This document shows, piece by piece, positions 1 through 6,967 of a stretch of DNA of 36,155 nucleotides. Position 1 is the first letter of the stretch. Every line of letters starts with the position of its first letter. The DNA is from Boseongicola sp. (GTDB lineage Bacteria > Pseudomonadota > Alphaproteobacteria > Rhodobacterales > Rhodobacteraceae). Made by a program: the position numbers and the translations under genes. A model generated the notes under the pieces. That model was not told the DNA's origin and searched no databases. It was given only the letters and a program-made list of their open reading frames with translations. The stretch lies in the NCBI GenBank assembly GCA_028824715.1, contig JAPPCV010000026.1, positions 1-36,155 on the forward strand. The letters run 5' to 3'.

Positions 1-125
1 ACACACGCTGCGCGGCCAAGCCGGAGCAATACGCCGACCCTGCCCAAACGCGCGGTCAGCGTCGGGCTACCTGACCTTACGACGCGGCAAGCGGAATCCA
101 GCGTGGGATACTCCTTGTCCCGATG

Positions 126-150
126 TCCAACTTCGGGTTTGGCCCAACTT
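126..150. repeat. ISKra4 left end: 9-bp target duplication plus left inverted repeat
   Basis: The 9-mer tccaacttc (126-134) is immediately followed by gggtttggcccaactt (135-150). The same 9-mer recurs directly after the matching inverted repeat at the other end (2583-2591). The inverted repeats match at 13 of 16 positions. A direct repeat outside an inverted repeat is the classic footprint of transposition, and ISKra4 elements are known to make target duplications of about this size. Confidence 0.85.
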
Positions 151-258
151 TTTTGACTCCGGCGTTTTCTGGTCCATTGTCGTGGGAGGCATGGCGACAT
201 CGGCCGGACGAACCGGCCGGCGATGCGCCGTTGCAGGTGATGGGCAGAAGCACGAACC

Positions 259-846
259 ATGGCGCATGGCAAAGGGGATCACGGGCATCGGCATCCGGAC
301 GCGGTGGCGTGTCCGGAAGGTCTGGGAGAGGAGGGCGCGGCGGTGGTTCGCACGCGCGCGGGCGGCTACGTCCGGCACTGGCTGCAGGACGGCGAGGTGC
401 GGAGCCTGGACGTTCCGGAGGAAAGGCTGCTCGAGGCGCTTCTGGAGGCGGTTTCGGCGGAGTTCGGACCGCAGCCTCCGGGCCTGGCGGCGGATCTCGC
501 GTCGGACGCTCCGGGACTGATGCCCTCGGCGGCGGTGGCGAAGTCCTTCCTGACCCGGCTGGGACGGGTCGAGGTGGAACGGACGTGCTTCCATTGCCGG
601 TCGTGCGACAAGGGAAGCTTCCCGCCGGACCGGGCGCCGGACCTGGAGGGAAGCGCTTTCACGCCGGGGATGGCGAGCGTCATCGCCGGGACTGCGCAGC
701 TCATGAGCTTCGAGGCGGCGAGCCGCCACGTCGCGAATCTTGAGGGTCTGGACCTGGTGACCTCCCAGGTCCCGGTGAAGTGCTTCTGCGCGTGCCATGG
801 TTCCTTGACCCCGGGATGCCCCACTTCGCCTCACCAATTCGGCTGA
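259..846 (+). pseudogene. ISKra4-family transposase, N-terminal fragment
   Basis: The first 171 residues of this frame resemble the N-terminal third of ISKra4 transposases. A cysteine cluster (C110, C113, C116) is followed by FPPDRAPDLEG and MSFEAASRHVANLEG, which are typical of the family. Homology stops around base 771, after VTSQV. The last 24 residues before the stop are unrelated read-through into inserted DNA. Full-length members have roughly 450 residues, so the catalytic part is absent here. The rest of the gene resumes in pieces at 2063-2561. Positions 1-125 upstream are outside the element and show no gene I can support. Confidence 0.75.
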
Positions 847-1075
847 TGGGTGCTGCCTTCGAACCATAAGGCAGTCTCGGCGCATCCGATCAAACCCATT
901 TCAAGGTCCAATCGCCCAGCCCATGCATGCCGCTTCCGACGCTTCGCCTGACACCTCGCGATGTCCGACGCACGGCTCGCGGTGAAAGTGGTGGTTAGCC
1001 TTTCCTTCCTGCGGGACTTTCACCCGCTGCACTCACGCCTGTTGACCTTGCGCACCCTATGTTGGGTTCAGGCCA
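847..1075. other. Inserted non-coding stretch inside the ISKra4 element
   Basis: I see no convincing coding sequence here. The stretch lies between the point where transposase homology ends (about 771) and the stop codon of the minus-strand membrane gene. It belongs to the foreign DNA that separates the two halves of the ISKra4 transposase. No second set of insertion-sequence ends could be recognised at its left border. Confidence 0.4.
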
Positions 1076-1633
1076 TCACTTTGGCTTGGGACGCCATACA
1101 CTAAGTGCAAGAAGTATCACGCCTGCAATCATGAATGGCAGGTTGATCACGCTCCCAGGGGCGGTTCCGGTCGTCTCAATTGCCTTGTTCGCCCCAACCC
1201 AAAGACGCATCGCGTATTCAACCGTGAACAGCAGGTAGAGCATCGGTATTAGCGCACGGTATCGGACAGCAGCGAGCAGGTAAATCAAGCCAATTATCAA
1301 CTGGGACAATCCCCATAAGCCGAATATCCCAATCACGGTCGCAGCCGCACTATCTTGATATGATTCCAGCGGGATTGAGGCAATGCTCTGCGCGCCGCCA
1401 TCGTGTGCAAATAGATGATGCTGACTGCGCCAAAGGGTGAGAGCCGTGAGCGCGTAGAATAGGTACAGTGCGATTTTGTGACCGGGAAACTGGTTGTCTA
1501 GCGATGTCGGGAAGATGTGGCGAAACAAATGAAAGCGCTCCTCTTTGGGTTCGGCGAACAGCGGAACAATTGCGGTTGCTTGCGCTCGCGAGATAAGACA
1601 CGATCTTCTGGACTGCAACGCGTCTTTCGCCAA
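1076..1633 (-). CDS. Conserved hypothetical membrane protein, four predicted membrane segments
   Basis: The 185-residue product is hydrophobic from about residue 50 onward. Likely membrane segments lie at about 53-70 (IALYLFYALTALTLW), 97-120 (AAATVIGIFGLWGLSQLIIGLIYLL), 127-145 (ALIPMLYLLFTVEYAMRL) and 160-180 (INLPFMIAGVILLALSVW). The motifs FRHIFPTSLDNQFPGHKIALYLF and ETTGTAPG look like those of a conserved uncharacterised bacterial membrane family, recalled rather than searched. The first 30 or so residues are polar and lack a clear ribosome site, so the true start may be further in. The gene lies inside the ISKra4 element, so it is a passenger or part of a secondary insertion. Function unknown. 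Confidence 0.6.
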   Translation of the reverse strand: MAKDALQSRRSCLISRAQATAIVPLFAEPKEERFHLFRHIFPTSLDNQFPGHKIALYLFYALTALTLWRSQHHLFAHDGGAQSIASIPLESYQDSAAATVIGIFGLWGLSQLIIGLIYLLAAVRYRALIPMLYLLFTVEYAMRLWVGANKAIETTGTAPGSVINLPFMIAGVILLALSVWRPKPK

Positions 1634-1814
1634 GTCCAGGTTGCGACCAGATCACGAATCGCTTCGCGCATTGACCTCCTTGCTCATGTCGTCCTTCCAT
1701 GGACGGGCCAAGTTTGGCCCGGGTTGACGCGCCGCGCACGATTGCGGCACCCGCTGGAGACAATCACGGCCGGCACCGCGCGTTCTGGAATGCTTCGGCG
1801 TCTAGTGGTTTGAT
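1634..1814. other. Spacer with possible IS630 right end
   Basis: No gene is visible. Next to the IS630 transposase tail is tctagtggtttgattc (1801-1816). It contains a TA dinucleotide at 1803-1804 and sits where an IS630 terminal repeat and its TA target would be expected. The matching other end is missing, so this is only a suggestion. Confidence 0.3.
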
Positions 1815-2060
1815 TCACTCATTTGATGTCATTTCCTGAAGCATCTGGTGGCCTCGCTTCCACGCCTCGACGAGGTCCTCCGGCTTACTGCTCCAGCGGA
1901 CCGGGCGGGCGTCGTTGGCGTTGTGGTGTTCGATGTAGCCCTCGATGGCGGCGATGCGCTCGTCGGGCGAGTCAAAGAGCGTGTCCTTCCGCCTCTGCCA
2001 GGGCAGCTTCGAGAAGGACCTCTCGACGGCGTTCATCCAGGACGCCGAGGTCGGGGTGAA
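1815..2060 (-). pseudogene. IS630-family transposase, C-terminal fragment
   Basis: Reading leftwards from about 2060, the frame gives FTPTSASWMNAVERSFSKL and then YIEHHNANDARPVRW before the stop at 1815. This matches the end of the IS630/Tc1-mariner DDE domain, in which the last catalytic acidic residue sits in the WxNxVER motif. Upstream of the FTPTSASW motif the frame becomes arginine-rich nonsense, and at the same point (2060-2063) ISKra4 homology begins on the other strand. The fragment is thus cut by a recombination or insertion junction. Roughly three quarters of the transposase is missing. Confidence 0.75.
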
Positions 2061-2062
2061 TC

Positions 2063-2561
2063 GTCGTCGTCTCCGACGGGGCGGAATGGACGCGGAACAC
2101 GTGCGACGAGATCTTCGGGGGCGGGAAGGTCACCTTCGTGCTCGACCTGTGCACGCCCTGGAATACGCGTCCGACGCCGTGAAGGCGGTCCTCACCGAAG
2201 GGGCGGAGCGGGACCGGCGTTTCGAGGAGGTCAGGGCGGACATCGGGGCGGGGCGGGGCGCGACGGAGGTCCGGGAACTCGATCCCTTCAGCGGCCGGCA
2301 CAAGGCCGTGGAGGACTGCTGCAGCTGTTTCCGAAACAACATTGAAAGGATGAGATACGACAGGTGCCGCGACCGGGCATGCAGCTCGGAAGCGGTGTCG
2401 TGGAGGGCGGCTGTCGGCAGTTCGGGCTGCGGTTCAAGCGCTCGGGCACCCGTTGGTCCGAGAGGGGCGCCAACGCGATGCTCGCTCTCAAGAGCTGCGC
2501 CATGAACCTCAGGGTGCCCGACTTCCTCGACTGGCGGGTGAATCAGGCCGTCGCAGCATGA
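2063..2561 (+). pseudogene. ISKra4-family transposase, C-terminal fragment with two frameshifts
   Basis: Three successive frames reconstruct the C-terminal half of an ISKra4 transposase. The first is SDGAEWTRNTCDEIFGGG and VTFVLDL (2063-2143). The second is HALEYASDAVKAVLTEG through NNIERMRYD (about 2145-2365). The third is LGSGVVEGGC, GTRWSERGANAMLALKS and DFLDWR (about 2372-2561). One-base shifts are needed near 2145 and near 2370. The GSGVVE and RWS motifs are hallmarks of the family. It belongs to the same element as the N-terminal fragment at 259-846. Confidence 0.8.
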
Positions 2562-2566
2562 CAAGT

Positions 2567-2591
2567 AACTTGGGCTACACCCTCCAACTTC
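2567..2591. repeat. ISKra4 right end: inverted repeat plus 9-bp target duplication
   Basis: Bases 2567-2582 (aacttgggctacaccc) are the inverse of the left end at 135-150 with three mismatches. The 9-mer tccaacttc follows at 2583-2591, identical to 126-134. The element therefore ends 8 bases before the TTGACA hexamer that probably serves the downstream operon. Confidence 0.85.
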
Positions 2592-2599
2592 TATTGTTC

Positions 2600-2628
2600 T
2601 TGACAGGTCTCCCGGAAACCCCCATTCT
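2600..2628 (+). promoter_or_regulatory. Candidate promoter of the potD-like operon
   Basis: A perfect -35 hexamer TTGACA (2600-2605) is followed after 17 bases by CATTCT (2623-2628), a weak -10 match. It lies between the IS right end and the operator-like repeat at 2638-2658, 90 bases or more ahead of the first gene. The -10 is poor, so the assignment is tentative. Confidence 0.4.
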
Positions 2629-2637
2629 CGATCTTGA

Positions 2638-2658
2638 AATTGTAGACAAAATACAATT
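2638..2658. promoter_or_regulatory. Operator-like inverted repeat upstream of the potD-like gene
   Basis: The arms aattgta (2638-2644) and tacaatt (2652-2658) are perfect inverse copies separated by 7 bases. AT-rich TTGT/ACAA dyads of this kind are typical binding sites of FCD-type GntR regulators. The site lies just downstream of the candidate promoter, a position suited to repression. A related palindrome lies ahead of the second binding-protein gene (14488-14503). A GntR/FCD gene sits at 9847-10527. Confidence 0.5.
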
Positions 2659-2717
2659 CACGAAACCGGTGTCGTACCTCAGACGCCGGAATTCCAATTG
2701 AAACGGAGGAACCAGAC

Positions 2718-3857
2718 ATGTCTGACCGCACGAAACTCAATACGCCAGGCGCCAGTCGATGGACGCGCCGAAGAGTCCTCGGCACCGCCGGCAAAGGATT
2801 GGCGCTCGGCACCACGGCACTGGCCGCACCGTGGCTGCTTCCCGGTCGCGCCTCCGCGCAGGCAAGCGAAGTGAACGTGCTCGCATTTGGGGGATACGAA
2901 GAGCCCGGAATGCTCGACGCGTTCCAGGAAAACACCGGAATCAAGGTCAACCTCAAGATTCACGACGGATCGGACGAGGAGATGGTAGCCCTCGTCCGCT
3001 CTTCTCCGGCTGGAACGTTTGACATCATCACGCCGACAAGCGCCTACGTGCCGCGGGCGGCGCGAGACGGACTGCTGCTTGAACTCAATCCGGGCGACTA
3101 TCCCCTGGACGACTACTTCGAGATTATTGCCAACTGGCCGCCGTGCTACGTCGATGGCAAGATGTACGGTCTTGTGAACCGCTTCGGCTACTACGGCATC
3201 ACGTACAACCACGAGAAGTTCTCCGAGGACGATGTCGCAAGCTACTCTGTCCTGTGGGACAGCGCCGTATCGGGCCGCGTCGCGCTCTTCGACTGGTTCC
3301 TGCCCAACATGGGCTGCCTTTCGAAGTTCAACGGCAACCCGCAACCCTATGACCTTGACGCCGCTGCCTTCGGCGCACTCGTCGACCGTCTTGCGAGTCT
3401 GCGTCCGCAGGTCGGCCTGGTCGGCAACACGTCGCAGGTCATCCAAGCGATGGCCGGGGGCAGTTACGACCTCGCAATCGCCGGAGAATGGGTTCAGGCC
3501 GGAATGTACGACGACGGTCTTCCATTCAAGGCGCGAGTGCCGAAGGAAGGTGGCGTGACTTGGGACCAGGCCGTTTGTATCGCAGCAAACACGCCGCGCA
3601 TGGAAAACGCCGTCAAGTTTGTGCAGTACGTGGCCGGGCCAGGGTTCCAGTCCATGCTGGCAATCGCAAAGACCTACTACAGCATGGTCCCGAACAAGAA
3701 GGCCGCGGAACTTCTGCCTGACGACAAGCGCGAATTGCTAAACCTGGTGGACCTCGACCGGTTCGACGAGGTGTTCATGGCCAACCTGTCGCCCAGGAAA
3801 GATCCTGACAACAGGCAGGAATGGCTTGATGCCTGGGAGAACTTCAAGAACCTCTGA
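2718..3857 (+). CDS. PotD-like periplasmic substrate-binding protein of a polyamine-type ABC importer
   Basis: The 379-residue product starts with a Tat-type signal: RRR at 17-19, followed by VLGTAGKG, a hydrophobic stretch and an ASA-type cleavage site near residue 48. The mature part resembles group 1 extracellular binding proteins of the spermidine/putrescine class, with VNVLAFGGYEEP, TFDIITPTSAYVPR, YGLVNRFGYYGITYN and YDLAIAGEW as characteristic segments. It would deliver its ligand to the PotB- and PotC-like permeases (5284 and 6167) and the PotA-like ATPase (10602). A GGAGG ribosome site precedes the ATG. The ligand is not predictable. The neighbours point to an amine or amide compound rather than a simple polyamine. 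Confidence 0.88.
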   Translation: MSDRTKLNTPGASRWTRRRVLGTAGKGLALGTTALAAPWLLPGRASAQASEVNVLAFGGYEEPGMLDAFQENTGIKVNLKIHDGSDEEMVALVRSSPAGTFDIITPTSAYVPRAARDGLLLELNPGDYPLDDYFEIIANWPPCYVDGKMYGLVNRFGYYGITYNHEKFSEDDVASYSVLWDSAVSGRVALFDWFLPNMGCLSKFNGNPQPYDLDAAAFGALVDRLASLRPQVGLVGNTSQVIQAMAGGSYDLAIAGEWVQAGMYDDGLPFKARVPKEGGVTWDQAVCIAANTPRMENAVKFVQYVAGPGFQSMLAIAKTYYSMVPNKKAAELLPDDKRELLNLVDLDRFDEVFMANLSPRKDPDNRQEWLDAWENFKNL

Positions 3858-3871
3858 GAACCACGACATCC

Positions 3872-3911
3872 GACCGATCGCCTCCGCTTGTCACGAGCGG
3901 GGCGTTCGGTC
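3872..3911. other. Intergenic hairpin after the potD-like gene
   Basis: The outer arms gaccg (3872-3876) and cggtc (3907-3911) enclose a 7-bp inner stem formed around ctccgct and agcgggg. No run of T follows, so it is more likely an mRNA-stabilising hairpin or partial attenuator between the binding-protein gene and the next gene than a full terminator. A comparable hairpin follows the second binding-protein gene. Confidence 0.5.
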
Positions 3912-3919
3912 TCCCGTCC

Positions 3920-5290
3920 ATGAGCAATGCACGGAGAATAGAACCGGGTATGGCAATCATTGACTGTTCGCAGTGCATGGAGCCGCATTGGCTTTGGCCG
4001 AGCTACCCGTTCGTGTCACAGTCCTACTATCGCGGCGACGAATTTCAGGAATTCGGTTACAGGTGGCGCGGCAGCGGGTTCAGCTTCACATCTGCCCCGG
4101 GATGGCGAATTCGCGGCGGAAAACGGCTCGACGACTATCCTTTGCAGATGTTCGCCGGCGTTGCGCAAGTCCTCGACGTCTCCGCTTCGGAAACGATCGA
4201 CGAAGCGGTGATCGCATCAAGTTGCTCTGGCGGGCCCGATCGAAACATACTTGTCCTGAGGAGCGGACATGCGGAGTCGGTTCACAATCGAAAGCCGGAC
4301 TACTGGCGGAACGCGCCCCGGATATCACCCGGTTGCGCTGCGGAAATCTCGAGGGCCGGATTCACGCATGTGGCAGTGGACCTGTCCTGTGACAACATCC
4401 CGGCCAGCCGTCCTGGAGGCGAAGGTGGATACAATAACCACAACGAGCCTTTCCGTGCCGCGCTCCACGCCGAAGGGCTGCTGCTGACCGAGAACTGCGC
4501 CGACCTCGGCGCCATCGAGAACGAAGAGGTCTTTTTCGTTGCGTTGCCGATTTCCCTTCCGGACAGTGCCACCGCGCCATGCCGGCCGATCGCGATGAGT
4601 TCTTGGCCGTCCGATACGCCCCGTATCGTCGACCTGTCGGTCCCGCTCTTCAATCACTGGCGATGGAGAATCGATGTCCGCCAGGGGAGGAGTTTTGCCG
4701 CAGGCGACGACGCGGAGGAAACCCATTTCCTGATCACCGGACATGGCTTTACCCATTGCGATGCACCATGCCACATGCGGAAAGGCGGCGCGACGATCCA
4801 GGATCTTCCGAACGAAGGGCTCGACCTGTTTGTCGGCGAAGCGGTCATTGCAGACTTTTCGGACCTGGAACTGCCTTTCCCGATTACGCAGTCGTTGCTG
4901 GCCGAGCGGCTTGGCGACCGTCTCCGTCCTGGCGACCGCCTGATCCTGCGCAGCGACCTGACGAACAGGCTCGGCTACGAAAGCCGGGAATGGCACATCA
5001 AGGCCCCGAACCTTGAACCGGACGCTGCCAAGTGGATCACATCCCGGAAACCAGCGGCGGTCTGCATCGACTTTCCACAGGACTACATTGCACGTGAAAT
5101 GCCGGTCAGGCATGTCTACAACGAGGAGTTCGTCACCCATCACGCTGTTTTCGCCGCTGGCATTCCTTTCGTCGAGGACCTGAGGGATCTCGGTCGCCTG
5201 CACGCGGAGCGCCCCTTTCTGGTGGCCGTGCCTCTGAAGTCGACTTGCGTGGACGGTGCCCCCATGCGTGCCGTGGCACTCGAATGGTAG
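3920..5290 (+). CDS. Tandem cyclase-family (kynurenine formamidase-like) hydrolase with degenerate N-terminal half
   Basis: The 456-residue product is about twice the usual length of the cyclase/metal-dependent hydrolase family, which cleaves formyl or cyclic amide bonds (kynurenine formamidase, isatin hydrolase). The C-terminal copy (from about 234) holds the metal-binding motif HxxTHxDxxxH at H275, H279, D281 and H285. It also has the usual ending FVEDLRDLG and FLVAVPLK. The N-terminal copy (about 12-226) keeps the fold landmarks (LLLTENCADLGAI, VFFVALPI), but the aligned segment at 51-62 has S52, F56, S58 and W62 in place of all four ligands. It likely acts as a non-catalytic partner domain. 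M11 (base 3950) is an alternative start. The stop overlaps the next gene by 7 bases. Substrate inferred to be an amide or formamide. Confidence 0.8.
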   Translation: MSNARRIEPGMAIIDCSQCMEPHWLWPSYPFVSQSYYRGDEFQEFGYRWRGSGFSFTSAPGWRIRGGKRLDDYPLQMFAGVAQVLDVSASETIDEAVIASSCSGGPDRNILVLRSGHAESVHNRKPDYWRNAPRISPGCAAEISRAGFTHVAVDLSCDNIPASRPGGEGGYNNHNEPFRAALHAEGLLLTENCADLGAIENEEVFFVALPISLPDSATAPCRPIAMSSWPSDTPRIVDLSVPLFNHWRWRIDVRQGRSFAAGDDAEETHFLITGHGFTHCDAPCHMRKGGATIQDLPNEGLDLFVGEAVIADFSDLELPFPITQSLLAERLGDRLRPGDRLILRSDLTNRLGYESREWHIKAPNLEPDAAKWITSRKPAAVCIDFPQDYIAREMPVRHVYNEEFVTHHAVFAAGIPFVEDLRDLGRLHAERPFLVAVPLKSTCVDGAPMRAVALEW

Positions 5291-6165
5291 GCACCGTCGA
5301 AACCGTGCGAGAAACATCCGTCCGTCGACGTGCGCCTGTGGCCAACCTGTGGCACGGTATCCTTCCTGCCGTAATCCTCATGGCCGGGTTCTTTGTCGTA
5401 CCAATCGGTTACACCGTCGGCCTCAGTTTCACCGGTGCCGATCACGGCGGGCTGACGCTGTCCAACTACGTGACCTTCTTCACGAACGACCGATTCACGG
5501 ACGCGCTTGTGCGTAGCGTCCTGCTGGCATCTGCCGCGGTCGTGCTCGCGTCCGTCATTGCATACCCGCTGGCGTGGTTCCTGACTTACGCGGCACACCC
5601 GCGGCGACGGTTCCTGTTGCTGTTCCTGCTGATCGCTCCGTTCTGGACAAGTTTCACGATTCGCGCATTTTCCTGGCAACTCGTGCTGTCTGACAGCGGT
5701 GTCATCGCGTTCGCACTGACCAAGGTCCTCGGCCAACCCGTCGCGCTCGGGTTTCTCTATACCATGTCTGCCTCGGTCTTCGGCCTGGCATTGTTCGGCA
5801 TCATGCTGATGACACTGACGATATTCAGCGTGATGGTCACCATCGATCCTCGTCTTCTCGAAGCGAATCGGGATCTTGGAGGCAGTGAGTGGCGCGGCTT
5901 CCTTGAGATCGTACTGCCCCTGAGCCTCCCCGGCTGGATCATCGGCGCCGTGCTGACATTCATCATTTGCGTCGGTGACTACGCCGTGCCGACCCTCCTC
6001 GGCGGTGGATTCAAACCGGTCCTTGCGCAATTGATGCTGAGCACGCTGAAGGGGACCTACGATCTGCCGATGGCCGCGACATTTGCCGCAGTCCTGATGG
6101 GCGTGGTGTTGGTTTCCGCCCTGCCGCTTGCGCTGGTTCGCCGCCAGGTCCGCCTGCAGGCATGA
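5284..6165 (+). CDS. PotB-like ABC transporter permease
   Basis: This inner-membrane subunit has 293 residues and about six hydrophobic segments. It carries the ABC-permease coupling loop (EANRDLGGSEWRGFLEIVLP), which docks on the ATPase. I prefer the ATG at 5284, which overlaps the upstream TGG-TAG end by 7 bases, over the longer form from 5245, because the extra 13 residues are arginine-rich and out of character. It pairs with the PotC-like permease that starts one base after its stop. Segments such as LTFIICVGDYAVPTLLGGG are typical of the PotB branch. Confidence 0.9.
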   Translation: MVGTVETVRETSVRRRAPVANLWHGILPAVILMAGFFVVPIGYTVGLSFTGADHGGLTLSNYVTFFTNDRFTDALVRSVLLASAAVVLASVIAYPLAWFLTYAAHPRRRFLLLFLLIAPFWTSFTIRAFSWQLVLSDSGVIAFALTKVLGQPVALGFLYTMSASVFGLALFGIMLMTLTIFSVMVTIDPRLLEANRDLGGSEWRGFLEIVLPLSLPGWIIGAVLTFIICVGDYAVPTLLGGGFKPVLAQLMLSTLKGTYDLPMAATFAAVLMGVVLVSALPLALVRRQVRLQA

Positions 6166-6166
6166 C

Positions 6167-6967
6167 ATGGTGAGCACGGTCCGCAAGAAAGCATACGACC
6201 GCTGGTTCGTACTTCTGTTCGCTGCAGTCGCGGCGACCATCTATCTGCCGATCGTCGTCATGGCCGTGTTCTCTTTCAACAGTGGCCGGTACCAGGTCAT
6301 GCCGTTTCGGGAATTCACGCTGGCGTGGTTCGGGCGCGTGTTCCGCGATGCACAGTATTTCTCCGGACTGATGAACAGCATCACCGTCGCGTCGGCCGTA
6401 AGCGTTTCCGCAACAGTCATCGCGTTCCTGTGTGCGTACTCGCTCGTCAATGCACGGTTCCCGGGAAAGACGGTGGTCACGCTGTTCGTCCTGGCGCCGC
6501 TCGCCGTGCCACTGATTCTCATCGGAATCGGTTTGCGGCTGTATTTCGTCTCCGTCGGCCTCGAACCCTCGTTGGCGCTGGTTTATGCGGGGCAGGTCCT
6601 CTACGTGTTGCCACTGGCCGTACTGAACCTTCGCAACCGGATTGCACAGATCCCGAAGAGTCACGAAGAGGCTGCCTGGGCCCTAGGTGCGTCGCGGCTA
6701 CGCGCCATTCTCGAAATCGTCCTGCCATCCTGCCGCTTTGCCATCGTCGCGACTCTGATCATCACCTTTACCTTTGCCTTTGACGAGTTTGTCATCGCCT
6801 ATTTCCTGACCAATTTCTCCATCACGCTGCCCATCAAGATCTGGACGACCCTGGTGACCGGATTCGATCCGGCAATCAATGCCATCGGCGTCATGGTATT
6901 CGGCTTTTCCATGGCGCTTGGCATCGCTGCTCAGGCCCTCTTCATGCGGAAGGACCAGCGGAAATGA
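6167..6967 (+). CDS. PotC-like ABC transporter permease
   Basis: This is the second membrane subunit of the polyamine-type importer, 266 residues. It carries VMAVFSFNSGR near the N-terminus and the coupling-loop motif EEAAWALGASRLRAILEIVLP. The GDYAV of PotB is replaced by FAFDEFVIAYFL, as usual for PotC. The ATG at 6167 follows the upstream stop by one base. The reading frame extends upstream to 6128, but that would overlap potB. Its TGA overlaps the next ATG (ATGA), so translation is probably coupled to the aminotransferase. Confidence 0.9.
   Translation: MVSTVRKKAYDRWFVLLFAAVAATIYLPIVVMAVFSFNSGRYQVMPFREFTLAWFGRVFRDAQYFSGLMNSITVASAVSVSATVIAFLCAYSLVNARFPGKTVVTLFVLAPLAVPLILIGIGLRLYFVSVGLEPSLALVYAGQVLYVLPLAVLNLRNRIAQIPKSHEEAAWALGASRLRAILEIVLPSCRFAIVATLIITFTFAFDEFVIAYFLTNFSITLPIKIWTTLVTGFDPAINAIGVMVFGFSMALGIAAQALFMRKDQRK

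Larger units (their letters stand above)
135..2582 (+). mobile_element. Decayed ISKra4-family insertion sequence with nested foreign DNA
   Basis: This 2,448-bp element is bounded by 16-bp imperfect inverted repeats (135-150 and 2567-2582) and a 9-bp direct repeat. The plus strand carries an ISKra4-type transposase in two pieces: the N-terminal part at 259-771 and the C-terminal part at 2063-2561. About 190 internal residues are missing. The gap between the pieces (about 772-2062) holds DNA that does not belong to ISKra4: a membrane-protein gene and the tail of an IS630 transposase, both on the minus strand. The C-terminal transposase part needs two frame changes. The element is therefore almost certainly dead. 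Family assignment rests on recognised transposase motifs and end structure, not on a database search. Confidence 0.8.

Noticed and set aside
67-885. 272-codon open frame on the minus strand
   Set aside because: It is arginine-rich antisense of the ISKra4 transposase fragment and crosses the left boundary of the element.
1945-2505. 186-codon plus-strand frame taken as one gene
   Set aside because: Only its middle part is homologous to ISKra4 transposase. The beginning is antisense to the IS630 tail and the end is out of frame, so it is a pseudogene segment.
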